Notes: a model not told the origin generated them from the sequence alone. Counted from the stretch's first letter, positions 1-9,298 are shown. The stretch: DNA of 64,000 nucleotides from Fodinibacter sp963834965 (GCA_963834965.1 CAWIEI010000002.1:109141-173140), one strand, 5' to 3'. A program made the numbers and translations.

Positions 1-2
1 GC

Positions 3-2816
3 AAGGTGCTCACCCTCGACATGCCGCTGTTCCTCGACGTCCTCCACGAGGGTGACGAGGAGTTCGCCGACACGCTGGTGCGCCTGTTCGGCGAGTACCT
101 CTGCGACGTCGACCCGGCGGACATCGCGCCCCTGCCCGCCCAGCGACGGCTGGCCTACCACCTCATCTCGGCGGGTCGCACCGCCGAGCTGGTGCAGGCG
201 CACCGGCTGCAGCTGCGCGACCCCAAGCCGCGGGTCGTGCGCCGGGGGGTCCGCCTGTTCGTGCAGCTGCCGTTCTTCGGTGACCCGGCCGTGGGGGTGC
301 CCGACTCGGTCTACGACGTCACCCGCTCGCAGAGCCTGATCACCGGCGTCCGTGACGTGCGGTGGAGCGGCTCCACGCTCGAGGTCGACGGCCACGGCTT
401 CATCGACGGCGTGCCCGACGTGGGCCCCGGCACGACCCTGCACCGCCTGCAGCTGCGCCTCGTCGGCGCCAAGGCCGAGCGCCGCACGGTGCGGGCCCGC
501 CGGGTGCGCCGCACCGACGTCACCGGGCGGGCCAAGAAGCCGGCCGTCAACTACGACGGCTGTGGCTTCCTCGCGCGGATCCCCGCGACCGAGGTGGCCC
601 TGCCCGAGGGCGAGGACGCCGCCGAGTACGAGCTCGTGGCGCAGGTGGCGGCGCCGGCAGCCCGGCGCGGGTCACCGGTCGGCGGCCCGGAGTACTCCCG
701 GGCGCTGCACCCGCCGCGGGGCTGGGCGCCCGACGGCGTGCTCGTCGTGCCGGGCTACCGCGGCAAGAAGATGCGCATCGCGGCGCGCCGCACGCTGGCC
801 GTCGTCGACGACCTGACGGTGGAGGACGAGCAGGTGGTGCTCACCCTGTCGTCCCCGCCGGGCCGGGTGCTCGGTGACGCCTACGTGCACCTGCGGCGGC
901 TCGACGCGTCCAGCGGCATCACGGTGCGCCTGGAGCGCGACGGCGCCACGGGCGTGGCCAGGGTCCCGGCCGACACGCTCGACGTGAGCTCGCGCTCCCT
1001 TGCCGAGCGTCACTGGCGGCTGTGGGTCGCGGCGGCCCGCGACGACGACCCCGCCGGCCCGGCCGAGGTGGCCGAGCTGGTCGACGGCCTGGTGACGGTG
1101 GCCTCCACCGCGGAGCGGGAGGCACCGCGCTCGCTGCGGTTCGACGGGCGCCACGTGGCGCCCCTCGACCTCGCCCCCCACCCCGGCGCGGGTCGGGCCC
1201 GCCTGCACGGGCGGCTGCTGCAGCTGCGCGAGCGTGGCGTCACCGGGGCGATGCTGGTCGACGGCCCGCCCCGCCCCGAGCTCACCGACTTCGAGTTCAC
1301 CCCGTCGGGCCTGGACCTGCACGGCGACACCGGTGGCATCGACCTCGACCGGCTCCTGCTGATCTCCCTCACCGACCGGTTCGAGGTGCCCGTCACCGTG
1401 TCGGGGAGCTCGTGGCGGGCGCTGGTGCCCGCCACCGGGGTGCCCGGCCGGCCGTCGCTGCGCTGGCTGCGCCCCGGCCGCTGGACCGTCGTCGCGGCGA
1501 CCCCCGGCCAGGTCGACTCCGAGCTCGGCGTCCACGTCTCCGCGCGCGCCGAGGGCCACCTGACCGACCAGGGCGGCGACCAGGTCGTCGTCACCCTGCG
1601 CAGCTCGCCGACCCATGAGCTGAAGATGGTCGCCGATGGCGGCGGCCCGTGGCGCGACCGGGGAGCCTTCAACGAGAAGGTGGCCCGCAAGGTGCACTAC
1701 CGGCTGGCCCGCCGGCAGCCCCTGACCGACACGGTCTTCTTCGAGGCGTGGAAGGGGCGGCAGTACTCCGACAGCCCTCGGGCCGTCTTCGAGGAGCTCG
1801 TGCGGCGCGGCGACGACCGGCGCCTGGTCTGGGCCGTCGAGCACCACGGCGTCGAGGTGCCCGACGGCGTCGAGACGGTCGTCGTCGGCAGCCGCGGCTA
1901 CTACCGCGCCCTGGGCCGGGCCCGCTGGGTGGTCAGCAACGACTCGATGCCGGCGCACTACGCCAAGCGCGACGGTTCCACCTACGGCCAGACGTGGCAC
2001 GGCACCCCGCTCAAGCGGATCGGCTTCGACATCGAGAACCTCCAGATGGCGAACAAGAACTACCTCGTGCAGTTCGCCACGGAGGTGGCCAAGTGGGACG
2101 CCCTGGTGTCGCCCAACGCCTACTCCACCGAGATCTTCCGCCGGGCGTTCCGCTACGACGGCCCGGTGCTGGAGACCGGCTACCCCCGCAACGACGTCTT
2201 CCACCGGCCGGCCGAGCGGGCCGCGCGCACCGCCGCCGTCGTCGAGCGGCTCGGCATCGAGCCAGGCAAGCGGGTCATCCTCTACGCCCCCACCTGGCGC
2301 GACAACGACTACGACAAGTCGGGCCGTTACCAGTTCGCGATGAAGCTCGACCTCGAGCGGATGTACCGCGAGTTCAAGGACGACGCGGTGCTGCTCATCC
2401 GCGGCCACCAGCTGGTCGCCGACAGCGTCGACACCTCGATGTTCGGCGGGTTCGCCCGCAACGTGTCGCACTACCCCGACATCAGCGACCTCTACCTCGT
2501 CGCCGACGTCCTGGTCACCGACTACTCCTCGGTGATGTTCGACTTCGTCAACACCGGGCGCCCGATGCTCTTCTTCGCGCACGACCTGCAGGCCTACCGC
2601 GACGACCTGCGCGGCTTCTACGTCGACTTCGACGCCGAGGCGCCCGGCCCGCTGCTCACCCACACCACCGAGGTCGTCGACGCGCTGCGCGACCTTCCCG
2701 CGGTGGCCGCGCAGCACGCCGCCCGCTACGCCGCGTTCCGCGACAAGTACGCCTCGCTCGAGGACGGGCAGGCAGCGGCCCGCTTCGTCGACCAGCTCCT
2801 GACGAACGGCACCTGA
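3..2816 (+). CDS. TagF-like CDP-glycerol:polyol-phosphate transferase, 5' partial
   Basis: The frame is open from the first bases, so the true start lies outside the window. About 937 residues are visible. The C-terminal part, from about residue 555, is a CDP-glycerol glycerophosphotransferase (TagB/TagF) domain. Both family catalytic histidines are present, in TWHGTPLKRIG (codon at 1998) and RGHQLVADS (codon at 2406), followed by TDYSSVMFDF. The family transfers polyol phosphate from a CDP-linked donor to a teichoic-acid-type chain on the inner face of the membrane. The preceding ~540 residues look like the linker that follows a GT2 domain in large bifunctional teichoic acid synthases, so the missing part may be a GT2 domain (inference). 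The stop overlaps the next start by one base. LicD and ABC exporter genes follow, which supports a wall-polymer role. Confidence 0.85.
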   Translation, partial: KVLTLDMPLFLDVLHEGDEEFADTLVRLFGEYLCDVDPADIAPLPAQRRLAYHLISAGRTAELVQAHRLQLRDPKPRVVRRGVRLFVQLPFFGDPAVGVPDSVYDVTRSQSLITGVRDVRWSGSTLEVDGHGFIDGVPDVGPGTTLHRLQLRLVGAKAERRTVRARRVRRTDVTGRAKKPAVNYDGCGFLARIPATEVALPEGEDAAEYELVAQVAAPAARRGSPVGGPEYSRALHPPRGWAPDGVLVVPGYRGKKMRIAARRTLAVVDDLTVEDEQVVLTLSSPPGRVLGDAYVHLRRLDASSGITVRLERDGATGVARVPADTLDVSSRSLAERHWRLWVAAARDDDPAGPAEVAELVDGLVTVASTAEREAPRSLRFDGRHVAPLDLAPHPGAGRARLHGRLLQLRERGVTGAMLVDGPPRPELTDFEFTPSGLDLHGDTGGIDLDRLLLISLTDRFEVPVTVSGSSWRALVPATGVPGRPSLRWLRPGRWTVVAATPGQVDSELGVHVSARAEGHLTDQGGDQVVVTLRSSPTHELKMVADGGGPWRDRGAFNEKVARKVHYRLARRQPLTDTVFFEAWKGRQYSDSPRAVFEELVRRGDDRRLVWAVEHHGVEVPDGVETVVVGSRGYYRALGRARWVVSNDSMPAHYAKRDGSTYGQTWHGTPLKRIGFDIENLQMANKNYLVQFATEVAKWDALVSPNAYSTEIFRRAFRYDGPVLETGYPRNDVFHRPAERAARTAAVVERLGIEPGKRVILYAPTWRDNDYDKSGRYQFAMKLDLERMYREFKDDAVLLIRGHQLVADSVDTSMFGGFARNVSHYPDISDLYLVADVLVTDYSSVMFDFVNTGRPMLFFAHDLQAYRDDLRGFYVDFDAEAPGPLLTHTTEVVDALRDLPAVAAQHAARYAAFRDKYASLEDGQAAARFVDQLLTNGT

Positions 2817-4030
2817 TGCTCAGCAAGTCCTACTCGCTCCTCAACTTCCTGAACCGGTCGCACTCGCCCGCCTTCCGCTTCGGTGTGGGCGGTGCGGCGT
2901 ACGCCGGGACGCTGGCGGTGACCGGGCGGCCGTCGATCGCGCACCTGGTGCGCACCCAGTTCGTGCACGACGAGACCAAGTACGCGTTCCGGCTGGCGGG
3001 GTGGGTGCTGCGCCGCGGCTGGCCCGGTGTCGAGACCGTCACCGACGACTTCTTCGACTTCACCCTGGGGGCGAGCCCGGCCGACCTCGAGGCCCTCGAG
3101 GGCTTCATCGCCGCCCGGCGCGACCACCTGCCCGAGCACCTGTGGCGGGCCGACGACCTCTTCGTGCGGGCCGCCCGCATCCACGCCCAGCTCGACGCCG
3201 GCGCCCGCGACATCGAGGCGCTGCGGGCCGACTTCCGCGAGCACGCCGACGCCCTGCTGCCGCTGGTCAGCACCGCCCAGGGGCAGCCGCCCGGCCCGTC
3301 GTCGGGCCGCGAGGGCGACTTCTCGGTCGTCGACGCGCGCACCGCCCTGGCCGACCTCGCGAAGGCGCTGCCGGTGCAGCAGTGGCACTGGTACGTCATC
3401 TCGGGCACCTTCCTCGGCATCGTGCGCGAGGGCGGCTTCCTCGCCCACGACTACGACGTCGACGTCGGCGTGACGTTCGACCCCGAGCACCCGGAGGTGC
3501 TCGACCGGCTCGTCGAGGCCCTCGAGCGCTCCCCCCAGTACGTCGTGAAGAAGCTCGACCACTACGAGGCGGTCGTCGAGACCGCACCCGCCCGGTACGC
3601 CGTCGAGCGCGCCCCGGCCCTGGTCAAGCTGATCCACGAGAACGGGATCAACGTCGACGTCTTCGTGCACCACCTCGAGGGCGGCCGGCTGTGGCACGGC
3701 TCGTCGATCCACCGCTGGGAGAACACCCCCTTCGAGCTGGCCGACTACACCCTGGCCGGGGTGCCGGTGCTCGGTCCGGCCGACGCCGACCGCTACCTCA
3801 CCGAGAACTACGGCGACTGGCGCACCCCGGTCACCGAGTTCAACTGCACCACCGGCACGCCCAACCTCGTGATCAGCCGCACCTTCCGGTCCGTGGCCCT
3901 GTTCCTCACCCGGCTGGCCCACTTCGCGCACGGCGACCCCGGCGAGTACGCCAAGCTGCGGGCCACCCTCATCGCCGACGGCATGCTCCGTGACGAGGAC
4001 GGCGTGCTCCGCCTCGAGCGCGACATCTGA
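2816..4030 (+). CDS. LicD/fukutin-like family protein
   Basis: 404 residues; the ATG overlaps the upstream TGA by one base, implying translational coupling. The segment SGTFLGIVREGGFLAHDYD, followed by VDVGV, is the LicD/fukutin-type nucleotidyltransferase-fold signature, with a small-residue GxxR patch and a DxD pair. Known members move phosphocholine, ribitol phosphate or similar groups onto teichoic acids or glycans from CDP-linked donors. The first ~60 residues are weakly hydrophobic and the protein is probably cytoplasmic or membrane-associated. Lying between a TagF-like transferase and a TagGH-type exporter, it most likely decorates the same polymer. The exact donor cannot be read from sequence. 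Confidence 0.75.
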   Translation: MLSKSYSLLNFLNRSHSPAFRFGVGGAAYAGTLAVTGRPSIAHLVRTQFVHDETKYAFRLAGWVLRRGWPGVETVTDDFFDFTLGASPADLEALEGFIAARRDHLPEHLWRADDLFVRAARIHAQLDAGARDIEALRADFREHADALLPLVSTAQGQPPGPSSGREGDFSVVDARTALADLAKALPVQQWHWYVISGTFLGIVREGGFLAHDYDVDVGVTFDPEHPEVLDRLVEALERSPQYVVKKLDHYEAVVETAPARYAVERAPALVKLIHENGINVDVFVHHLEGGRLWHGSSIHRWENTPFELADYTLAGVPVLGPADADRYLTENYGDWRTPVTEFNCTTGTPNLVISRTFRSVALFLTRLAHFAHGDPGEYAKLRATLIADGMLRDEDGVLRLERDI

Positions 4031-4130
4031 TGCCGAGTCACCGGGCACCCGTTCGAGGTGCCGTATTCTCGCCACGGCGCAGCGACGCGCTCCCGCCGTC
4101 CACCGTCCGCGCCGAATCGAGGTCATCGCG

Positions 4131-4928
4131 TTGATCAAGCGGATGACGGCCGTGGTGCGCCGGCGAGGCATCCTGTGGACCCTGGTCGACCGCGACCTGC
4201 GGGTGCGGTACTCGAACAGCGTCCTGGGCTACGTGTGGACCATCCTGGACCCGCTGCTCATGGCAGCGGTCTACTTCGTCGTCTTCACGTTCATCTTCAA
4301 GGCCGGCGCCCGGGTGGCCGACAAGCCGTACTTCCTCTACCTGCTCTCGGGGCTGCTGGCCTGGCAGTGGTTCACCGCGTCGGTCAACGACACGACCAAG
4401 AGCCTGATCCAGGAAGCCCGGATGGTGCGCTCGACGAACATCCCGCGCGAGATCTGGGTGATCCGCTGCGTCGTGGCCAAGGGCGTCGAGTTCGTGCTGT
4501 CGCTGCCCGTGCTCGTCGGCTTCGTCCTGTACTACCTCGTGCGGGGGCGGGTCGAGCTCGACTGGGAGCTCGTGTTCTTCCCGCTGGCGATGGTGCTGCA
4601 GTTCGTGCTGCTCGTCGGGCTGGGGCTGCTGCTGGCGCCGATCACCGTGCTGGCCACCGACGTGCAGCGGGTGGTGCGCATCGTGCTGCGCTTCCTGTTC
4701 TACCTGACGCCGGTGCTCTACGGCACGCACTCCGCGCCCCCGGCGCTGCGGACGCTGCTCGCCTTCAACCCGCTGAACGGCATCCTGTCGCTCTACCGCG
4801 GCGGGCTGTTCGCCCGCAGCGTCTCCTGGGTCGACGTCGGCATCAGCCTGGTCATCTGCATCGTCCTGCTGGTCGCCGGGTTCTGGACCTTCGCGCGCCT
4901 CGAGCGCGCCGTCCTCAAGGAGATCTGA
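4131..4928 (+). CDS. ABC-2 type polysaccharide/teichoic acid export permease
   Basis: 265 residues. I chose the TTG at 4131 because GAGG lies eight bases upstream; an in-frame ATG follows at 4143. About six membrane segments are visible, starting near residue 35, and the N-terminus carries RDLRVRYSNSVLGYVWTILD, the typical ABC-2 (TagG/Wzm) opening that precedes the first helix. The family forms the membrane channel that exports lipid-linked teichoic acid or O-polysaccharide. The ATPase partner follows after a 4-base gap. The product probably exports the polymer made by the two upstream genes. Confidence 0.88.
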   Translation: MIKRMTAVVRRRGILWTLVDRDLRVRYSNSVLGYVWTILDPLLMAAVYFVVFTFIFKAGARVADKPYFLYLLSGLLAWQWFTASVNDTTKSLIQEARMVRSTNIPREIWVIRCVVAKGVEFVLSLPVLVGFVLYYLVRGRVELDWELVFFPLAMVLQFVLLVGLGLLLAPITVLATDVQRVVRIVLRFLFYLTPVLYGTHSAPPALRTLLAFNPLNGILSLYRGGLFARSVSWVDVGISLVICIVLLVAGFWTFARLERAVLKEI

Positions 4929-4932
4929 GCCG

Positions 4933-5679
4933 ATGAGCGTCGTCATCAGCGCCCGCGACGTCGGGGTCGAGTTCTACGTCTCGCGCCGCCGCAAGATGCA
5001 GGTCCGCGAGCTGCTCTTCCACGGCGGCACCGGGTCCTCATCCGACACGTTCTGGGCCCTGCGCAACGTCAGCTTCGACATCAACGCGGGGGAGGCCGTC
5101 GGCCTGGTCGGCGGCAACGGCAGCGGCAAGAGCACCCTGCTGAAGATGATCGCCGGCGTGCTGCTGCCCGACGAGGGCCGGGTCGAGGTCACCGGGGGTG
5201 TCGCCCCGCTCATCGAGCTGACCGGTGGCTTCCGCGGCGAGCTCACCTGCCGGGACAACCTGCACATCCAGGCGGCCCTGCACGGGCTGTCGAAGGACCA
5301 GATCGAGGAGCGCTTCGAGGGGATGGTCGACTTCGCCGGGCCCCAGGTGCGCGAGGCGCTCGACCGGCCCTACCGGCACCTGTCCTCCGGGATGCAGGTG
5401 CGGCTGGGCTTCGCGGTGATCTCCTCGCTCGACGAGCCGATCTTCCTCGTCGACGAGGTGCTGGCCGTGGGCGACAAGGCCTTCCGCGAGAAGTGCTACC
5501 AGCGCATGGAGGCACTGCTCGAGCAGGGCCGCACCCTGTTCCTCGTCTCGCACTCGGAGACCGACCTCAAGCGCTTCGGCACCCGAGGGCTCTACCTGAA
5601 CCGCGGCGAGCTGCTCATGGACGGGCCGATGGACGAGGTCCTGGCGCGCTACAACGAGGACCTCGGCACCCGTCCCTGA
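4933..5679 (+). CDS. ABC transporter ATP-binding protein, TagH/Wzt type
   Basis: 248 residues. Walker A is GGNGSGKST (residues 60-68), the signature motif is HLSSGMQVRLGF and Walker B is EPIFLVDEVLAVGD, followed by the switch histidine in LVSHSE. The length covers only the nucleotide-binding domain; there is no long C-terminal carbohydrate-binding extension as found in some Wzt proteins. This ATPase powers the permease encoded immediately upstream. A strong GC hairpin follows the stop, so transcription of this operon probably ends here. Confidence 0.92.
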   Translation: MSVVISARDVGVEFYVSRRRKMQVRELLFHGGTGSSSDTFWALRNVSFDINAGEAVGLVGGNGSGKSTLLKMIAGVLLPDEGRVEVTGGVAPLIELTGGFRGELTCRDNLHIQAALHGLSKDQIEERFEGMVDFAGPQVREALDRPYRHLSSGMQVRLGFAVISSLDEPIFLVDEVLAVGDKAFREKCYQRMEALLEQGRTLFLVSHSETDLKRFGTRGLYLNRGELLMDGPMDEVLARYNEDLGTRP

Positions 5680-5686
5680 CGGCGCG

Positions 5687-5709
5687 GGTGGCAGGGCCGC
5701 CCCGCCACC
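5687..5709 (+). terminator. Terminator-like hairpin after ABC exporter
   Basis: GGTGGC (5687-5692) pairs with GCCACC (5704-5709), and GGG (5694-5696) pairs with CCC (5701-5703), with one bulged A and a 4-base loop. There is no U-tract, which is common for actinobacterial terminators. It lies eight bases after the ATP-binding protein stop. Confidence 0.55.
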
Positions 5710-5714
5710 GCGAC

Positions 5715-5720
5715 TATCCT
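5715..5720 (+). promoter_or_regulatory. Probable -10 box (TATCCT) for the GT-C membrane enzyme
   Basis: TATCCT lies just after the terminator hairpin and would give a leader of about 30 bases that includes the GGAGA ribosome-binding site at 5745-5749, before the ATG at 5759. Confidence 0.4.
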
Positions 5721-5758
5721 TGGTCCTTCACCACCCCACGACACTGGAGACCCCTGCG

Positions 5759-7366
5759 ATGACCGCTGCCACCGACCGGGCAGTTGCGGCCAGCGAGGCG
5801 CCGGTCGAGCCGGCGAGCCGGCGCGACCTGCTCGCCGGCGCGCCGATCACCCGTCGCGACGTCGCGGTCGCCGCGGCCCTCGGCGTCGTGACGATCGTCG
5901 TCGGCATCATCTGGCGGTCGCCGATCGTGCCCACCGACCCCTGGCACTACGTGCGCGCTGCGCTGGAGTTCCCCAGCGCCGACTGGGTGCCCCTCGGCTT
6001 CACCCGCTACGGCATCATCCTGGCCAACATCCCCCCGGCCTTCGTCTTCAAGAACGCCGAGGCCTCCTACTACTTCTGGCCCCTGCTGTCGGCCGGCGTG
6101 CTGGCCGCGATGCTCTACCTCATTGGCCGGCGTCTGTGGAGTCCCATCGCGGGCCTGGTCGCCGTCGTGGTGACCTTCACCAACACGATCGTCTTCTTCA
6201 ACCTCTCGCGCGGCTACCCCGACATCATGTCGATGGCCCTGGTGTTCAGCGCCCTGTTCTGCGCTCTCATGGCGCGCGACCGCAACCTGGCCGGGCGGGC
6301 CGGGGTGGCGTGGATCCTCGCCACCGGGTTCCTCCTCGGCTGGGGCTTCGAGGTGCGCGAGACGGCGCTGCTGGCGTGGCCCATCGTGCTGGTGGTGCTC
6401 TGGCGGCGGGGCACGGTGCTGCGCACCCTCGGCATCCTGCTGCTGCCACTGCTCGGGTGGGCCGCCCTCGACGTCGGCATCAGCGGCCTGGTCTACGGCG
6501 ACCCGCTGCTCAAGGCGCACACCCTGATGGGCACCAACCCCCAGCACGTCGGCCACGTGCCACCGCCCTCGCCGATCACGGTCGACGTGGCCGACCGCTC
6601 GCGGGTGGGCTACTTCCTCTCGATCCCCAAGGCGGCGCTCGAGCGCCCCGACGGGCTCTGGCTGGTCGTGAGCGGCGTGCTGGCCGTGCTCGCGATCCTG
6701 GTGCCGAACCGTGGGCTGCGGCTGGCCTCCCTGGGGTTCATCTCCGTCTACGGCCTGAACCTGCTCGCCGGCGGCGTGCTCTTCCCGCACCACCCGTTCG
6801 GCACCCTGGTCAACCCCCGGTACTGGATCCAGTACTTCCCGTTCATCGCCCTGGTCATCGGTGGGCTGGTCTCGGTCGTCTCCGGCTGGGTCCTGGGCCG
6901 CGCCGGCTCCACCTCGCTGGCGGTCCGTCGGTCGGTGGTCGCGGGGGTCGCCGTGCTGGCCTGCCTGACCCCGGTGTGGCTGGCCGCGCGCTACGTGCCC
7001 GACGTGCCGGCGTTCGCGGTCAACGGCGGCGACGCCATGGAGGAGCTGCGGGCCCACCTCGACGGCAAGGGCTTCTCGGTCGGCGAGGTGTGGACCGACT
7101 GGGAGACCAAGCGGCTGCTCCCGGCCTACCAGCGCCCGGTGCTCGGCGGCACGAAGGTGTGGCGAGGCACGCCGATGAGCCTCACCGGCGCCGGCGCGCC
7201 CGGCCCGGGGGATGCCGTGCTGCTCTACAGCGCGCGCAGCTCGACGTGCGACCACTGCCGGGCGGCGCTGAAGCCCTGGCTGGCCAAGCACCCGACGATC
7301 CCGTCGACGTGGGACCTCGTCTTCGAGGACGACGCCAAGAACCTGCAGCTGTACGTCGTGCGCTGA
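5759..7366 (+). CDS. GT-C fold membrane glycosyltransferase-like protein
   Basis: 535 residues. The ATG at 5759 is preceded by GGAGA nine bases upstream. After a ~35-residue cytoplasmic tail there are roughly ten to eleven membrane segments. The first extracytoplasmic loop starts with VPTDPWHYVRAALEF, an aspartate/histidine-containing loop as expected for GT-C (ArnT/PMT-like) enzymes. The C-terminal ~120 residues form a soluble extracytoplasmic domain with a CDHC motif in SSTCDHCRAALKPW. GT-C enzymes transfer sugars from polyprenyl-phosphate donors on the outer face of the membrane. The specific substrate is unknown. It has its own promoter and faces the minus-strand glycan operon. Confidence 0.7.
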   Translation: MTAATDRAVAASEAPVEPASRRDLLAGAPITRRDVAVAAALGVVTIVVGIIWRSPIVPTDPWHYVRAALEFPSADWVPLGFTRYGIILANIPPAFVFKNAEASYYFWPLLSAGVLAAMLYLIGRRLWSPIAGLVAVVVTFTNTIVFFNLSRGYPDIMSMALVFSALFCALMARDRNLAGRAGVAWILATGFLLGWGFEVRETALLAWPIVLVVLWRRGTVLRTLGILLLPLLGWAALDVGISGLVYGDPLLKAHTLMGTNPQHVGHVPPPSPITVDVADRSRVGYFLSIPKAALERPDGLWLVVSGVLAVLAILVPNRGLRLASLGFISVYGLNLLAGGVLFPHHPFGTLVNPRYWIQYFPFIALVIGGLVSVVSGWVLGRAGSTSLAVRRSVVAGVAVLACLTPVWLAARYVPDVPAFAVNGGDAMEELRAHLDGKGFSVGEVWTDWETKRLLPAYQRPVLGGTKVWRGTPMSLTGAGAPGPGDAVLLYSARSSTCDHCRAALKPWLAKHPTIPSTWDLVFEDDAKNLQLYVVR

Positions 7367-7378
7367 CCGACCAGTCGC

Positions 7379-7762
7379 TCAGGCCGGGTCGCCTGTGGGG
7401 GGCGGGTCGGCGGCGGGCGGCTCGCTCCGGTGCCGCACCTCCTCGAGCGCGATGCGCCGGGCCAGCCGGGTGTAGTTGGTCTCCAGGTCGCGGAAGCGCA
7501 GGTAGGTCGTGACCGTGAAGCTGAGGAAGGCGACGACGAGGCCGTAGAGCACCAGGTCGGTGCCGCGGCCGACGCCGAGCGTGTGGGCCAGCTGGGTCCA
7601 GACGTCGGGGAAGAGGATGGACACCGCCGCGAACGCGGCGAAGACCAGCAGGCCGATGCGCCGGATGGCCTGGGCCCTGGCGCCCCGCGACCGGAAGAGC
7701 CGCGCCACCACGAGCACGACCACGAGGATCAGCACGACCTGGATGATGAGCAGCGTGTTCAT
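7379..7762 (-). CDS. DUF2304 family small membrane protein
   Basis: 127 residues with three predicted membrane helices (about residues 4-22, 35-52 and 68-86) and a polar, proline-rich C-terminus. The pattern of helix, LFRSRG turn, helix, LGVGRGTDL, helix, then LETNYTRLARRIALEE is that of DUF2304 proteins, which are nearly always encoded beside a polyprenyl-phosphate GT2. Its ATG overlaps the stop of the upstream GT2 gene by four bases (ATGA). The function is not established; a membrane partner of the GT2 is the usual inference. Confidence 0.8.
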   Translation of the reverse strand: MNTLLIIQVVLILVVVLVVARLFRSRGARAQAIRRIGLLVFAAFAAVSILFPDVWTQLAHTLGVGRGTDLVLYGLVVAFLSFTVTTYLRFRDLETNYTRLARRIALEEVRHRSEPPAADPPPTGDPA

Positions 7763-8442
7763 CGCAGGATCAGCTCCACCAGGATGTTGACCGAGTTCCA
7801 CAGGGACTGGCCCTTGGACTTGGAGTAGTCGGTGTAGAGGATGTGCACCGGGCTCTCGCCGTAGCGCACCTTCATCTCGCCGATCTGGGCGACCAGCTCG
7901 GAGGCATGGGCCATCCGGTTCTGGGTGATGTCGAGGCGCTCGACGACGTCGCGGCGCATCACCCGCAGCCCGTTGTGGGCGTCGGTGAGCCGGGTGCCGG
8001 TGGTGGCGTTGGTGTAGCCGACCGCCAGCCGCAGGATGACCTTCTTCGCCAGGCTGGGGGTGGTGCGGTCGTCGAGGAAGCGCGAGCCGAACACCACCTG
8101 GAGGTCCTCGGCGCGGGCCTTGTCGAGCATGTCGACCACGTCGGAGATCTGGTGCTGGCCGTCGGCGTCGAAGGTGACGACCCACTGCATCGAGGGCACC
8201 GACCGGGCGAACTCGAACCCCGTCTGCAGCGCGGCGCCCTGGCCGAGGTTGACCGGGTGGCGCACGACGACGGCGCCGGCGGCCGCCGCGGCATCCGCAC
8301 CCCCGTCGGCGGAGCCGTCGTCGACCACGACGACGTTGGGGAAGGTGCGTCGCGCGTCGCGGACGACGTCACCGATCACGGCCGCCTCGTTGTAGAGGGG
8401 GACCACGAGCCAGACGTCGTGGGAGGGGGCGCTGGTGCTCAT
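7759..8442 (-). CDS. GT2 glycosyltransferase, dolichol-phosphate-mannose-synthase-like
   Basis: 227 residues in a single GT-A domain. The N-terminus WLVVPLYNEAAVIGDVV, the VVDDGSADG motif and FDADGQHQ (metal/nucleotide-binding DxD-like motif) identify a DPM1/polyprenol-phosphate glycosyltransferase. There are no C-terminal membrane helices; the adjacent DUF2304 protein could supply the membrane anchor. It would make a polyprenyl-phosphate sugar for GT-C enzymes such as the one encoded at 5759. The start at 8442 has no ribosome-binding site but a TAGGCT box seven bases upstream, implying a leaderless mRNA. Confidence 0.85.
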   Translation of the reverse strand: MSTSAPSHDVWLVVPLYNEAAVIGDVVRDARRTFPNVVVVDDGSADGGADAAAAAGAVVVRHPVNLGQGAALQTGFEFARSVPSMQWVVTFDADGQHQISDVVDMLDKARAEDLQVVFGSRFLDDRTTPSLAKKVILRLAVGYTNATTGTRLTDAHNGLRVMRRDVVERLDITQNRMAHASELVAQIGEMKVRYGESPVHILYTDYSKSKGQSLWNSVNILVELILR

Positions 8443-8449
8443 CGCGACC

Positions 8450-8455
8450 AGCCTA
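8450..8455 (-). promoter_or_regulatory. Leaderless -10 box TAGGCT
   Basis: TAGGCT on the minus strand ends seven bases before the ATG at 8442. No ribosome-binding site lies between, so transcription probably starts on the A of the ATG. Confidence 0.5.
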
Positions 8456-8497
8456 CGGGTGAGCAGCGGCCCGGACGGGTCACGAACCGGGGGGTGG

Positions 8498-9298
8498 TCA
8501 CCACCCGGCCTCCTGAGCGGCGCGGGCCCAGTAGCGCAGCCCGTCGTACTTCACCCGGGCCACCGCCCCGCGGCGCCGGTTGCCGGTGGCGGCGTGCTCG
8601 GTGTGGCGGAGCACCGCGCTCGGCGCGTAACGCACCTCGAGCCCGAGGCGGGAGCACTCGCGCGCGAACCACAGCTCTTCCCCGAAGAGCGCGAAGGGGT
8701 AGTCGCACGACCCGCCCGCGGCGAAGAACCGGGGGGTGAGCACGATGACCGAGCCGTGTCCCGCGAAGACCGCGGCCCCCGGCTCGACGCCGGTGAGCGT
8801 GCGCGAGCTGTGGCCCTCCTTGCGCAGCAGCAGCAGGTCGGCCATCCGGGGGAACCGGTGCACCGCGGCGAGGGCCTGCAGCCAGCGGGCCGACGGCGGC
8901 GCGAGGAGGTTGGGGTTCTGGTCGACGCCGAGGCTGCCGATGACGGCGGGGGCCAGCCACCCGGCATCCGGGAACGCCTGCACCTGGGCCAGCAGCTCGT
9001 CGACCAGGCCGGGGTCGGCGACCAGGTCGCAGTTGCACAGCACCACGGGCCGCGAGGTGTCGACGTGGGGGAGCGCCCGCTGCAGCGCCGGCAGGTAGCC
9101 GGGGTTGTCCTCGAACGAGAGCACCCGCACGCGCTGGTCGTCGCCGAAGGCGGCCGTCGCGGCCTCGGTGTCGCCGGGCTTGTTGGCGCACAGCACGACG
9201 TCGAGCGGCACGGTGCTGCCGAGCGACTCGACGAGGCGCACGGCGTCGTCGACCCCGCCGTACGACACGACCACGAAGGTGATCAGCGGCGCGCTCAT
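8498..9298 (-). CDS. GT2 family glycosyltransferase
   Basis: 266 residues. The N-terminus ITFVVVSYGGVDDAVRLVES and the segment VVLCNCDLVADPGLVDELL fit the rhamnosyltransferase-like GT2 group, in which the usual DxD is replaced by NCD. A later EELWFARECSRLGL matches the acidic ED-type catalytic region, followed by RHTEHAATGNRRR. It has no membrane segment and is probably cytosolic, acting on lipid-linked intermediates. Its ATG overlaps the previous gene's stop by four bases (9295-9298), so the two GT2 enzymes are translationally coupled. Confidence 0.8.
   Translation of the reverse strand: MSAPLITFVVVSYGGVDDAVRLVESLGSTVPLDVVLCANKPGDTEAATAAFGDDQRVRVLSFEDNPGYLPALQRALPHVDTSRPVVLCNCDLVADPGLVDELLAQVQAFPDAGWLAPAVIGSLGVDQNPNLLAPPSARWLQALAAVHRFPRMADLLLLRKEGHSSRTLTGVEPGAAVFAGHGSVIVLTPRFFAAGGSCDYPFALFGEELWFARECSRLGLEVRYAPSAVLRHTEHAATGNRRRGAVARVKYDGLRYWARAAQEAGW

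Noticed and set aside
672..2717. Long minus-strand open frame opposite the TagF-like gene
   Set aside because: Valine/glutamate/histidine-rich composition typical of antisense of high-GC genes; the plus strand has clear catalytic motifs.
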